A DNA stretch of 43,244 nt from VFZS01 sp964353255 (GTDB lineage Bacteria; Acidobacteriota; Terriglobia; Bryobacterales; Bryobacteraceae): the NCBI GenBank assembly GCA_964353255.1, contig CAYGVJ010000028.1:1-43244 (forward strand), written 5' to 3'. A program made the position numbers and the translations under genes. The first letter of the stretch is position 1. The number at the start of each line of letters is the position of its first letter. The notes under the pieces are model-generated. The model was not told where the DNA came from. It ran no database searches and saw nothing but the letters and a program-made list of their open reading frames with translations. Of the stretch, positions 7,381 to 15,896 are shown piece after piece.

Positions 7381-9467
7381 TAGGGGATGCTCAATGATGA
7401 TTCATTGACCCAAGTCGCCGGCATACGGCGGAAGATGACTACGTCAGCGATGACCTGCCCTGGGGCTCCATCGGAAAGGAAATCGATGCTGCCGTCCATG
7501 CCTTCGGCGAAGTCGAAGTAGCCGATCTTGAGGCTCTTGGCCGGCTCCACCCAGACCAGTTCTTCGACCCGCCGGTGCCGGATCCTGACTTGGAAGCGCG
7601 CGCCCGGCGGGAAGGGAGTCTCGGGAGACAGCATAACTTCGTGATTGCCCGCCGCGAGGTCGGGCGTGAAGCGGACAAACTCGCCCGCGGTGTCGCGCGC
7701 TCCGTTCGCAAGGTAGGAGCCCTTGTATCCCTTCGGCTTCCAGTTCTTGAATCTCGGCGAGATCCAGAACCACGGCGTGCGGTAGCAGCCGGCATCCTCG
7801 TTGTCCACGATTACCAGTTGGTCTTCGCCATGCTCGTAGTTGTTGGGCATGCCGATGGGGATGCGGAGCTGCACGGGGAATTGAGCGTGGCCGTTGAGCG
7901 TGCCGGGCGCTTGGACAGTCACGAGGGCATCGTAGTAGCCGGGTTCCAGCGCCTTAGCGTCCACGCTAATCTCGAGGGTCTGGTCGTTGCCGCGGTTCGC
8001 CATCCTCGTCTTCAGCCATCCGTCGTTGCGGCGGTAGTTCACAACCGCCTCGAGCGGCGGCAGGACTCCGCTTCCGATATTAACGATGCCGATCCGTTGT
8101 GAGGCCGGCGCGGGGCGCCTCGGGCGCGCTACGAACCTGAGCAGATGCGGGACTTCGCGGACCACCGCGCCATAAACGTCCGTCGCCGCGAGGGGTCTGG
8201 GGCGGAAGGCCGGAATGCCGGGCGCCCGCAACGCCAGGGCCGGTTGAGCCGCCTTGACCCCGTCCACGGTGAGGTGCTGGGTCATGGAGGAGTATTCAGC
8301 GCCATCAAAGACCGTAAGAGTAACGGCGTAGATGCCCGGGTTAGCGAAGGCGTGTGCGGCAATGTCGCCGGTCGAGAAGTTCCCGTCGCCGAAACTCCAG
8401 AAGGAGTCCAGCGGCCTGCCGCGGTGGCCTTGGCGGGAGGCACGCGCATCAAAGGTGACCGGCTTTCCGGCAGCCGCAGGTCCCACGGGCGCGAACTGCG
8501 CTTTCAGCGCATTCGCGCGCTTCTTCGCGTCCTCGAAGGTTTGCCAGAAGAAGATCCAGGGGTCCAGAAGGACCTCAGCCCCGTCTTCCTGAGTGGCCAC
8601 CTTGAAATTGAAGTGCGCGTGTTGTTGGGCGCCCAAGTGGGTGCCCGCATTGGTAGCGTATAGCATACCCGCCTTGAGCGGTACGTGCTCGGGAACGACC
8701 AGGTCGAACATATGGTGGTTCTGGAGCACCCAGGTGTCGCCATTGGGCCACTTTCTGATGCCGCGCCAACGGTTGTTGTTGTCGCCGCGGGCCAAGCTGT
8801 TGAGGAGGTAGTGATCATCAAAGTCCATGGGCGAGTAGGCCGGGCTGCCCTTGGGGCGATTGATGTCCAGACCGCCATGGGCATCGGCCCCCTTGTGTGC
8901 ACCCATCCAGGCGTTGTCGCCGTTGTAAGTTTCCCCGACGTCGATGAAAAGTGCTTCATTAGGGAACCACAACTGAAGTTCTACGGGGCAGATGCGGTCT
9001 GTTGCGTCATTCACCGCCAGCCGCGCGTGCTTCTTGGGCTTGCACGCGCCGTGGTTTTCGGTCAGGAAATCGAAGATGTCCTGGACGCCATCGAGCCACA
9101 CGCGCATGCCATTGATCACGTAAGGCTCATAGAAGGTCTCCTGGGAGCCCACGAAACGTTCCAGCGTGATGGGATGGCCGTCGATCAGCACCTTCGCCGC
9201 GAACCAATAGACCCCCGCGCCGTCGGCCTGCGGCTTCTTTACAGCTTGCACGTTGGTGAGGAGGTACTTGGCGGACGTCTCCTGCAACGTGACCGTGCGC
9301 ACCTGTCCGTTGCGGAGCTGGAACCGCAGCGTATCGCCCTTGTTCAGTTCCACGGGCGTGATTGTGTCCTTGGCCTGTCGGGTGATGCTCTCGGCGTCGG
9401 CGGCTCCGCCGGCCAACAACAAAGCCGCGGTCTGCAACGCAATCGTCAACGAATGATTTAGCGTCAT
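7380..9467 (-). CDS. Exported M23-like peptidase domain protein with PKD and golvesin-type C-terminal domains
   Basis: About 695 residues from the ATG at 9467, which begins a clear Sec signal (MTLNHSLTIALQTAALLLAGGAADA); an upstream ATG in frame would hide it. Residues ~190-290 look like a LytM/M23 metallopeptidase fold: HxxxD in 'AHGGLDINRPKGSPAYSP' (His197, Asp201) and HxH in 'HLGAQQHAHFNFKV' (His283, His285), which are the zinc ligands of that family. A PKD domain follows ('FDARAS', 'WSFGDGNFSTGDIAAHAFANPGIYAVTLTVFDG'). The C-terminal ~130 residues match the golvesin/Xly carbohydrate-binding-like pattern ('IVDNEDAGCYRTPWFWISP', 'ARDTAGEFVRFTPDLAAGNHEVML'). It probably binds or trims an extracellular polymer. 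The M23 assignment is mine from motifs and should be tested. Confidence 0.65.
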   Translation of the reverse strand: MTLNHSLTIALQTAALLLAGGAADAESITRQAKDTITPVELNKGDTLRFQLRNGQVRTVTLQETSAKYLLTNVQAVKKPQADGAGVYWFAAKVLIDGHPITLERFVGSQETFYEPYVINGMRVWLDGVQDIFDFLTENHGACKPKKHARLAVNDATDRICPVELQLWFPNEALFIDVGETYNGDNAWMGAHKGADAHGGLDINRPKGSPAYSPMDFDDHYLLNSLARGDNNNRWRGIRKWPNGDTWVLQNHHMFDLVVPEHVPLKAGMLYATNAGTHLGAQQHAHFNFKVATQEDGAEVLLDPWIFFWQTFEDAKKRANALKAQFAPVGPAAAGKPVTFDARASRQGHRGRPLDSFWSFGDGNFSTGDIAAHAFANPGIYAVTLTVFDGAEYSSMTQHLTVDGVKAAQPALALRAPGIPAFRPRPLAATDVYGAVVREVPHLLRFVARPRRPAPASQRIGIVNIGSGVLPPLEAVVNYRRNDGWLKTRMANRGNDQTLEISVDAKALEPGYYDALVTVQAPGTLNGHAQFPVQLRIPIGMPNNYEHGEDQLVIVDNEDAGCYRTPWFWISPRFKNWKPKGYKGSYLANGARDTAGEFVRFTPDLAAGNHEVMLSPETPFPPGARFQVRIRHRRVEELVWVEPAKSLKIGYFDFAEGMDGSIDFLSDGAPGQVIADVVIFRRMPATWVNESSLSIP

Positions 9468-9501
9468 GGTAATCTTGAACCTGCGTCTCGGCCTCGTGCC
9501 G

Positions 9502-9700
9502 TCAGCGGCAGTGTGCAATGAACCTCCGGTGGACTACTCGCGCGTTCTTGGATTGCGACAGGACGCGCCGGCGTTTAGTTTCTGAGCGCCACCACGACCA
9601 CTCGCATGTCATCTGCTCCAGTCTGTCCATACAGCGGAGGAAGTACTCCGCCGATTGACTGTCTCGTATCTTGTGATCGCCCTCGTACGCGCGGATCCCA
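9502..9700 (-). pseudogene. Possible C-terminal remnant, unidentified
   Basis: In the ~450 bases between the LarA-like and M23-like genes, the minus strand reads 'AYEGDHKIRDSQSAEYFLRCMDRLEQMTCEWSWWRSETKRRRVL' and ends at a TGA at 9502. The helical, charged character and the abrupt end look like the last ~60 residues of a protein whose upstream part is gone; the frame further upstream is not protein-like. I do not recognise the family, and the rest of this interval holds nothing I can name. Confidence 0.25.
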
Positions 9701-9920
9701 TCAGTGCCTGCCTGATCGGCCGCCACGTTGCGGCGCGTGGCGCCGGCGGCAGACAGTAGTTGGGTGCGTAAGTGCCACCGCGTCTGGCGGCCGGGTGCAC
9801 GGGCCCGGGTTTGCCCGGACCGTGAGCGTGACGGCGCGATGGATAAACACAGCGGCAACGCGCGCCGCGTCGTCTCAGCGGAGCGACCCCAGAGATGGAC
9901 CGGGTGGGTGCAGGACAAGC

Positions 9921-11282
9921 TCATACGTTGTCGGGTAGGTCCAGAGTGGCCACACCATGCTGCAACCCTGCATATGGGTACACGGCCACATTGACGTCGC
10001 CCTTGTGCTCCCGCTCAAGCCGCGCGACCACGTCGGCCCAGGACCTGCACCCCACAGCTTCGGGCGGGAAGGATAGATGGTCGAGTTCGCGCTGCTGAAG
10101 GTACTGGGAGTAGAAAAGCACCTGCCGCGCTTGCGGAAACCGGTGCTTCCGGGCGGCCCGCAACTCGAAATACGAGGCAGTCTCGTTCTCCTCGTTTCGC
10201 CAGGCCTCGACCAGGTAGTGCCAAACGTATTCCCCTCCTGGCAACTGGTTGATGATGACGATGCTGCCTCCGTCTTTCAGCCCGCGCGCGCCCCAGCCAA
10301 ACTGCTCGTGGACCTGGGCGGCCTTCGGATAGCCATTGACAACGATGACGTCAGCGTTGCTCGCGTACTCGGTTGCCAAGTGGTTCACTGCGTAACGGGC
10401 GGCCTGGTGGTGCGCCGCGACAATATCGCCAGCCACGACATGGACCGGTCTCCGCTCCTGGTTGTAGACCACCTGGACGCTGAAGGCCACTTCAGCCCGC
10501 CGCGCTGCCTCGATCATGTCCTGGCGCGCCTCGTTGTCCCACATCCGGATGATTTCTCTTCCGTCGGGATCGACCCGCGGCCGCGTTTCGCGCACCCGCG
10601 CTCGGTCGTGAAAATGGCGGATGGATTGGAACGCCGCGACCCCCGGTAGGATCATTTTCGGCCCACCGGCGTAACCGGCCGTGCTGTGCCGCTTCACGCC
10701 GCTGATGGTGATCCTGACATCGGCTCTGTAGTAGTAGCAGTTGATGAGAACCCGGTTTCCGCTCTTAGTCGTTCCTAGGTCGACGTGGTTGTCCCAGACG
10801 TTGTGGTTGATCCAGGGGTAGCGCACGGCGACTCCGGGCCCAAGCTTCTTTGCCACTTCGATGCTGTCGACTTGTCTGTGCGTTCCGTGGCCCATCACGA
10901 ACAGGATGTTCTCGTCGCGGATGCCGGCTGCCTGCAGCTCCTCGAGCACGTGCGGGACGATCTCGTTGACGGGCGTGGGTCGCGTCAGGTCATCGACCGC
11001 GATTGTCACCGTCCTCTTGCCGGCCGCGATGTCGCGCAGTGGTCGGGTGCCGACCGGGTTGCGGATCGCCCGGTTGATGTCGGCTGAGGACAGCGCGGGC
11101 GTCCGCCAGCCGTTCATTTGGCGTACATCAATCCGCCATCCGGATGGGAAACTGAACTGCTCCAGTTTGTCGCCGAACCACTCGTGCGTTCGGAGCGCAA
11201 CCGCTTGTGCCCGCCCGCGGCTCGCAGGAACAGGCACTGCCGTTCCGGCTGCACTCAGCAAGAAATCGCGACGACTCGCCAT
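9921..11282 (-). CDS. Tat-exported LarA-like nickel-pincer racemase/epimerase
   Basis: 453 residues from the ATG at 11282, which starts a twin-arginine signal (MASRRDFLLSAAG...RAQA). The body is the LarA/DUF2088 fold. The NPN (nickel-pincer) binding set is intact with LarA spacing: 'DDLTRPTP' (substrate-binding Asp and Arg), 'GHGTHR' (catalytic His region), then His199 in 'GVKRHSTAGYAGGPK', Lys209 ten residues on, and His225 sixteen further ('FQSIRHFH'), matching His174/Lys184/His200 of Lactobacillus LarA. LarA homologues racemise or epimerise alpha-hydroxyacids. Tat export fits, because the cofactor is made in the cytosol and must be loaded before folding and export. It lies 102 bases downstream of the TonB receptor gene and probably belongs to the same transcript. 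The hydroxyacid is unknown. Confidence 0.85.
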   Translation of the reverse strand: MASRRDFLLSAAGTAVPVPASRGRAQAVALRTHEWFGDKLEQFSFPSGWRIDVRQMNGWRTPALSSADINRAIRNPVGTRPLRDIAAGKRTVTIAVDDLTRPTPVNEIVPHVLEELQAAGIRDENILFVMGHGTHRQVDSIEVAKKLGPGVAVRYPWINHNVWDNHVDLGTTKSGNRVLINCYYYRADVRITISGVKRHSTAGYAGGPKMILPGVAAFQSIRHFHDRARVRETRPRVDPDGREIIRMWDNEARQDMIEAARRAEVAFSVQVVYNQERRPVHVVAGDIVAAHHQAARYAVNHLATEYASNADVIVVNGYPKAAQVHEQFGWGARGLKDGGSIVIINQLPGGEYVWHYLVEAWRNEENETASYFELRAARKHRFPQARQVLFYSQYLQQRELDHLSFPPEAVGCRSWADVVARLEREHKGDVNVAVYPYAGLQHGVATLDLPDNV

Positions 11283-11384
11283 GTGTGTATACCCCCCTGC
11301 TTTTGCATGCACTCCCTGACTCCTGCGGTCGAGCCCCGGTGTGCCTCTTCGCCTCTCGGCCGTGCGGAACCGGGCCCACAGAGC

Positions 11385-14300
11385 TCACCAGATCAACTTG
11401 AGCGAAAGGTTCATCAGCGGAATGCCGCCCCAGGACGCCGTCGTCGGGCCCGCCGTAACCTTCCCGAAGGTCTTCGGATTCTGCAGGTCCACCACAGCCG
11501 TCGGCTGAGCGAAGTTGTGATACTTGAACAGGTTGTTGTAGTCGAGCCGCAACTGCGCTTTCAGCCGCTCTGTGAATGTGAAGCTCTTCGACAAGGACCC
11601 GTTCGCGCCGATCATTCCCAGTCCCGTGACGTTGCTGCGGCCGGAAGTACCCGGTGTGAATGCGACGGGATAGGAGAAATAACTGATGTCCAGAACGGGG
11701 TTGATGTTCTGGAGGTTGAAACGGTCTCCTCCAAAGTCCCGCCAGTTGTCTCTAATCTTCGGTGCACCGGTCACGTTCGGCCTGGCGTCTCCGACGAAGC
11801 TGGGAAAGTAGTTGTAGGGGCTGTTGCTGAAGGTGAATGTCAGGGGACTTCCGCTGTCCATTCGGCCGACGAACCCGATGTCCCATCCTCCGAAGATCCA
11901 GGTCAACGGCCCCCGGCGGTTCAGCAGAGCCCTGTCGGAACCGAAGGGCAGTTCGTAGGTGAAGTTGGTCGCGAACACGTGGCTGCGGTCGTAGCCTGCG
12001 CGAGCCTTCTCGAGCGAGCGGTTCTGGATCGGCGCCACGCCGCTGCCCGCATTGTCCGTGTCCTGGCTGTTGATCGCTTTCGAAAACGTGTAGAAACCCT
12101 GCACGACGAGGCCCTTAGAGTAACGTTTCTCAAGTTTCACCGTGCCGGAGTGGTACGTGGAATGCCCGAAGTTAGAACGGAACCGGACACTGCCGAAATG
12201 CGGGAAGGGCCGATAATTCTGTGCCGCCCTGAAAGCCTCTGTGCGGAGCGCAGGATCATCCTTGCCGAAGTCTACCGGGAACGTATTGACTTCCCAGCGT
12301 TCGAGCAGGCCGACGGCTGCCGATCCCTGGTACATTATTTCCATCACATAGTTGGGGTGCAACTCGCGTTGGATGCTCAGGTTCCAGTTCAGGACGTATG
12401 GGTTGCGAAGGTTCGTGTCGTACCAGTCGCCATTCCGCGCACTATAGTTCGTGCCGATAAACCCGGACGTGCCGTCCGGGCGGATGTTGTACCTGACCGG
12501 CTCCGGAATGGCGCTGATCTGGTAAAGTGGACGCGGATCGCCTGGAGCGCGCTGCTGGTTCGCCTGGGCGATGTATTCCTCGAACTGGCCTCGCGCAGTA
12601 GGCCATCTGATGTCAACAGTGTTCACGGCGAAGCCGCCCCGGAACACAAACTTCTGAAGCGGATGCCAGGCCAGGCCCACCCGCGGCTGGAAGTTGTTGT
12701 TGTCGCGCCGACTCAGGCTTCCTTTAGGATGGACGAAAGCACCGACTCGCCCGGACACGTCGTCCTTCGCGGAAGGATCGAACGTCGTCTGCTGGCCGTA
12801 CTTGGTGCTGTAGGGGCTTTCGTTCGTGTAACGCACGCCCAGGTTCAGCGTCAACCTGGTGGTGACCTTCCAGTCATCTTGCACGTATACGCTGTGATTG
12901 CTGGAGCGCGGCAGCCAGCTCGCCAGTTCCTGATCGAACATCGCTTGCCTTACCGTTCCCAGTAGGAAACCCGCAAACGTGTTGCCGGTTCGTGGAGCCG
13001 GATTGCCGGTTGCCTGCAGGCCCGCCGTCATCAGGTCGAACCGGAAATCCCCGCTGGGACGGTTCACATTGATCGAGCTGACCCTGTTCCGCAGGAGTTC
13101 GTACCCCATCTTGAACGCATGCGCGCCTTGAAGCACCGAGAAGTCATCGCGGAACGTGATGGTCTCACCGACTTCTCTGCTTGGCCCCGTAACCGTAAGC
13201 CCGTATATCGAATCCGCCGTCTTGGCGTTGCCGGTCCCGAAGGCAGGAAGCAGGTCCGCCGAAATGTTCGGGATGCCAAGGATATTGCCGTAGCCCTTTC
13301 CGAGTGAAGGTGAGTCCGACCAGGTCAGGCGCCTGTAGTAGCCGATTCGAACGTCGTTGAGCTTGGTCGGGCTGAACAACCAGTTCTTGCCGATCGAGTG
13401 GTTTTGGTAGGTGAAGAACGAGTCCACGTTGGCCCCGTCGAATTCCGGAATCCGGATGTTTGCGGGCCGAGCGCGGTTGGTTTGGTGGTTATACGTGTAG
13501 CTCCAATAGATCTTGATTTTCGTACTGAACTGCTGGTCCACCCGCGCGTTGTAGTGGTTCCAGGTGACGTTAGAGCGCGAGTCGTACAGAAGGTTGTCAA
13601 CGGGCCCCGCCGCGTTGAAGGACCCGGGGAGGTTCGGCGCGTGCCAGGGCTGCATTTGGAAAACCTTGCGGGCGACAGGGTCAATGCGCGCCACTGGAAT
13701 GCTGCTGGCCGGGAAGGGATCGCGCGTCCAGTTGCCGTTGGCCAACTGGCGTGTGGTCAACGGGTCGTACAGCGGGTTTCCCATGCCGCCGAAGGAGAAG
13801 TCGCCGGCGAACATCGCCGGGGTGGGAACCGTCCCAAGGGCCTGGTTGGCCTTCTTCTCGATCAATTTCTCCCAGCCGAGCAGGAAGAAAGTCCGGTTGC
13901 GGCCGTCGTACAGTTTGGGGATCATAACCGGCCCGCCGGCATACGCGTCCGGCATCAGGAAGAAGCTCGGCGTGCCTCGCGGGCTGAGCGGAGTAGGCTG
14001 GGAACTCTTGTACATATCGAAGAAGCTGCGGTGTTCCATCCGGCGGCCGCGGCCGTAAAAGGAAGCCATGCCCTCGAATTGGTTGGTACCCGTCTTCTTC
14101 ACTACGCTGAGGACGCCGCCGGCCGAGTGGCCGTACTCGGCGGGCAGCGCCGTCGTCAGGACTCTGGTCTCGGCGACTGAGTTCTGGATGGGCCTGACGT
14201 TCCCGGTACCGCTGGTTTGATCGTTGCCGGGAACGCCATCCTCGAACATCCCGATGGCTCCCGCGCGCTGGCCGGCGACGTGGAAGGCGGCGAGCGAACT

Positions 14301-14804
14301 TCCGGATGAAAACCCCTGGTGAGTCATGCCGGGGACCCAGTAAAAGGTCGCCGGGGCCAGACGCTGGTAGATCGGCAGCTTATACAGGGTCGAGCCTTCG
14401 ATGACGCTGCCGGTGGTGGCCGTCTCCGTCTCAAGCAGTGGGGGAGCGGCCGTGACGTTGATGGCCTCCGTGACGCTGCCAATCTCCAGCGCCGCGTCGA
14501 CCGGAACGGTCACACCGCTGTGCAGGGTGACGTTTTCGCGGACGAGCTTCTTGAAACCCTTGGCCACAAAAGCGACCCGGTACGTGCCGGGCTGTAGTGA
14601 CTGCACCCTGAAGAAACCCTCGGCGTTCGATTCGCTGGTGTATTCGAAGGAGGTGGCGGCATTGGTGACGGTGATGCTGACTCCGGGTACCGCCGCGCCG
14701 GTGGGGTCGGTCACACGACCAGAGATGGTCGAGGTCCCGATCTGGGCGACCGCAGCGACCCCGAGCATTGCCAAGACGCCAAGCCGAATGTGTTTCCTCA
14801 TCAT
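11385..14804 (-). CDS. Oar-like TonB-dependent outer-membrane receptor with carboxypeptidase-regulatory domain
   Basis: About 1139 residues from the ATG at 14804 (AGGA site six bases upstream; an in-frame ATG at 14873 would add residues before the signal peptide). A signal peptide (MMRKHIRLGVLAMLGVAAVAQ) is followed by a CarboxypepD_reg-like domain ('GRVTDPTGAAVPGVSITVTNAAT', 'GFFRVQSLQPGTYRVAFVAKGFKK'). Next come a plug-like region ('EINVTAAPPLLETETATTGSVIEG', 'AGGVLSVVKKTGTNQFEG') and a long beta-barrel region ending 'LMNLSLKLIW' with a C-terminal aromatic residue. These large receptors are expanded in Acidobacteriota and import oligosaccharides or other polymers across the outer membrane. 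Here it is embedded among exported enzymes, so it probably imports their substrate or product. A palindromic site lies ~100 bases upstream (14907-14921). Confidence 0.93.
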   Translation of the reverse strand: MMRKHIRLGVLAMLGVAAVAQIGTSTISGRVTDPTGAAVPGVSITVTNAATSFEYTSESNAEGFFRVQSLQPGTYRVAFVAKGFKKLVRENVTLHSGVTVPVDAALEIGSVTEAINVTAAPPLLETETATTGSVIEGSTLYKLPIYQRLAPATFYWVPGMTHQGFSSGSSLAAFHVAGQRAGAIGMFEDGVPGNDQTSGTGNVRPIQNSVAETRVLTTALPAEYGHSAGGVLSVVKKTGTNQFEGMASFYGRGRRMEHRSFFDMYKSSQPTPLSPRGTPSFFLMPDAYAGGPVMIPKLYDGRNRTFFLLGWEKLIEKKANQALGTVPTPAMFAGDFSFGGMGNPLYDPLTTRQLANGNWTRDPFPASSIPVARIDPVARKVFQMQPWHAPNLPGSFNAAGPVDNLLYDSRSNVTWNHYNARVDQQFSTKIKIYWSYTYNHQTNRARPANIRIPEFDGANVDSFFTYQNHSIGKNWLFSPTKLNDVRIGYYRRLTWSDSPSLGKGYGNILGIPNISADLLPAFGTGNAKTADSIYGLTVTGPSREVGETITFRDDFSVLQGAHAFKMGYELLRNRVSSINVNRPSGDFRFDLMTAGLQATGNPAPRTGNTFAGFLLGTVRQAMFDQELASWLPRSSNHSVYVQDDWKVTTRLTLNLGVRYTNESPYSTKYGQQTTFDPSAKDDVSGRVGAFVHPKGSLSRRDNNNFQPRVGLAWHPLQKFVFRGGFAVNTVDIRWPTARGQFEEYIAQANQQRAPGDPRPLYQISAIPEPVRYNIRPDGTSGFIGTNYSARNGDWYDTNLRNPYVLNWNLSIQRELHPNYVMEIMYQGSAAVGLLERWEVNTFPVDFGKDDPALRTEAFRAAQNYRPFPHFGSVRFRSNFGHSTYHSGTVKLEKRYSKGLVVQGFYTFSKAINSQDTDNAGSGVAPIQNRSLEKARAGYDRSHVFATNFTYELPFGSDRALLNRRGPLTWIFGGWDIGFVGRMDSGSPLTFTFSNSPYNYFPSFVGDARPNVTGAPKIRDNWRDFGGDRFNLQNINPVLDISYFSYPVAFTPGTSGRSNVTGLGMIGANGSLSKSFTFTERLKAQLRLDYNNLFKYHNFAQPTAVVDLQNPKTFGKVTAGPTTASWGGIPLMNLSLKLIW

Positions 14805-14892
14805 TTTCAATCCTTTACGAGTTAAATCCTCTACCACTCGAGTCCGTTTCGTGGTGCCGCAAATATACCACACGCTGCTGCCGCCGGAGCTG

Positions 14893-15867
14893 CTAACGCG
14901 GTTCTTTAACCGTTAGGAAACCACCGGGTAGGGAGCCCCGGGGCGCAGCCGGCGGCCCACCTGACGAGGTTAAGTCCGGTTCACCGCTTCCCGCCGGAGG
15001 GGCAAGCCGCTTGCGGAGGTAGTCCTCGTACTCGCTCTTGAGGTGCGGATCCGTCGGGGTTGGGTACAGATCGCTGGGCCGGTACTTGCCGGTCTTCATT
15101 TTCATTTGGGTCCATTCATCGTGGATGTGCGTGGCCTCGCCGGTGCGAACGATCTGCTCGACGAACTGTGGAGGGATGAAATAGACGCCTTCTCGATCGC
15201 CAAACACCAGATCCCCTGGCATGACAGTGGCGTGGCCGATCCGGATCGGGACGTTGAACCCAGTCGCGATGACGTTGTTCACCGCGGCCGGGTGTCCCCC
15301 CCGGCAGTAGATCGCCACAGGGATTTCGGACAGCCCCTCGAGATCCCGGACGGCGCCATCCACCACCAGCCCGGTCTTGGCAAAGGTGGCGATGGCGGTC
15401 GCCAGGTTGTCTCCCACGGGCCCGCCGGCGTCCACATTGCCGAAGACGTCGATGACAAGCACATCGCCTTCCCGCAGCGCGTCGATGGCGCGGCGGTGGG
15501 CTCCGCGGGGCAAACCCTTCTCCGCCGCGCCGGCTTCCGCGATCTCAGCCAGATCGGGGCGAAACGGCATGTACTGGAGAGTCACGGCGCGGCCGACGAG
15601 CTTGCGGCTGGGGTGAATGACCTGCCAGTCTCCTTCAAACTGGTTGCGGAACTCGGTGCGGCGAAGGACGCCAAAAACATCCTCCAATGTGAGATTCCGC
15701 ATCCTCTCCAGCAGGTCAGCCGGAACATTGGGCCGGCCGTCTTCGAAGCGGCCGAATGGATTCTGGGATGTAGCGCGAATCATCTGGTCGCGGCTGAGCG
15801 TGAAGATCTGGCCGGCGGCGCAGACTGAGAGCGCGCAGACCACGAAAACGAATCGGGGAACTCGCAC
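14893..15867 (-). CDS. Exported RraA-like / HMG-aldolase family protein
   Basis: 324 residues with a Sec signal (MRVPRFVFVVCALSVCAAGQ). The RraA fold is clear in the middle: 'GDVLVIDVFGNVDAGGPVGDNLATAIATFAKTGLVVDGAVRDLEGLSEIPVAIYCRGGHP', containing the Gly-Asp loop and the Arg-Asp pair that binds pyruvate/oxaloacetate and divalent metal in 4-hydroxy-4-methyl-2-oxoglutarate aldolases. Typical RraA proteins are 160-230 residues and cytosolic; this one has an ~85-residue N-terminal extension and a proline-rich tail. A C-C lyase acting on a 2-oxo acid would fit downstream of the enolase-superfamily dehydratase, whose stop lies 29 bases upstream. It could instead be a non-catalytic family member. 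The last codons overlap the palindromic site placed before the TonB receptor gene. Confidence 0.8.
   Translation of the reverse strand: MRVPRFVFVVCALSVCAAGQIFTLSRDQMIRATSQNPFGRFEDGRPNVPADLLERMRNLTLEDVFGVLRRTEFRNQFEGDWQVIHPSRKLVGRAVTLQYMPFRPDLAEIAEAGAAEKGLPRGAHRRAIDALREGDVLVIDVFGNVDAGGPVGDNLATAIATFAKTGLVVDGAVRDLEGLSEIPVAIYCRGGHPAAVNNVIATGFNVPIRIGHATVMPGDLVFGDREGVYFIPPQFVEQIVRTGEATHIHDEWTQMKMKTGKYRPSDLYPTPTDPHLKSEYEDYLRKRLAPPAGSGEPDLTSSGGPPAAPRGSLPGGFLTVKEPR
14907..14921 (-). promoter_or_regulatory. Candidate operator upstream of the TonB receptor gene
   Basis: GTTTCCTAACGGTTA on the minus strand, about 100 bases before the TonB receptor start and overlapping the end of the RraA-like gene. It differs by one base from GTTACCTAACGGTTA before the enolase-family gene. 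The core CTAACGGTTA is near-palindromic. Role inferred from the repeat and similar placement only. Confidence 0.4.
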
Positions 15868-15896
15868 GAGAACCTCCTCTCCGGTGGTTTAAGCGG

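Noticed and set aside
11118..12965. A 615-codon open frame on the plus strand
   Set aside because: It is antisense to the Oar-like TonB receptor and the LarA-like gene, has no recognisable domain or ribosome site, and is the usual GC-driven shadow.
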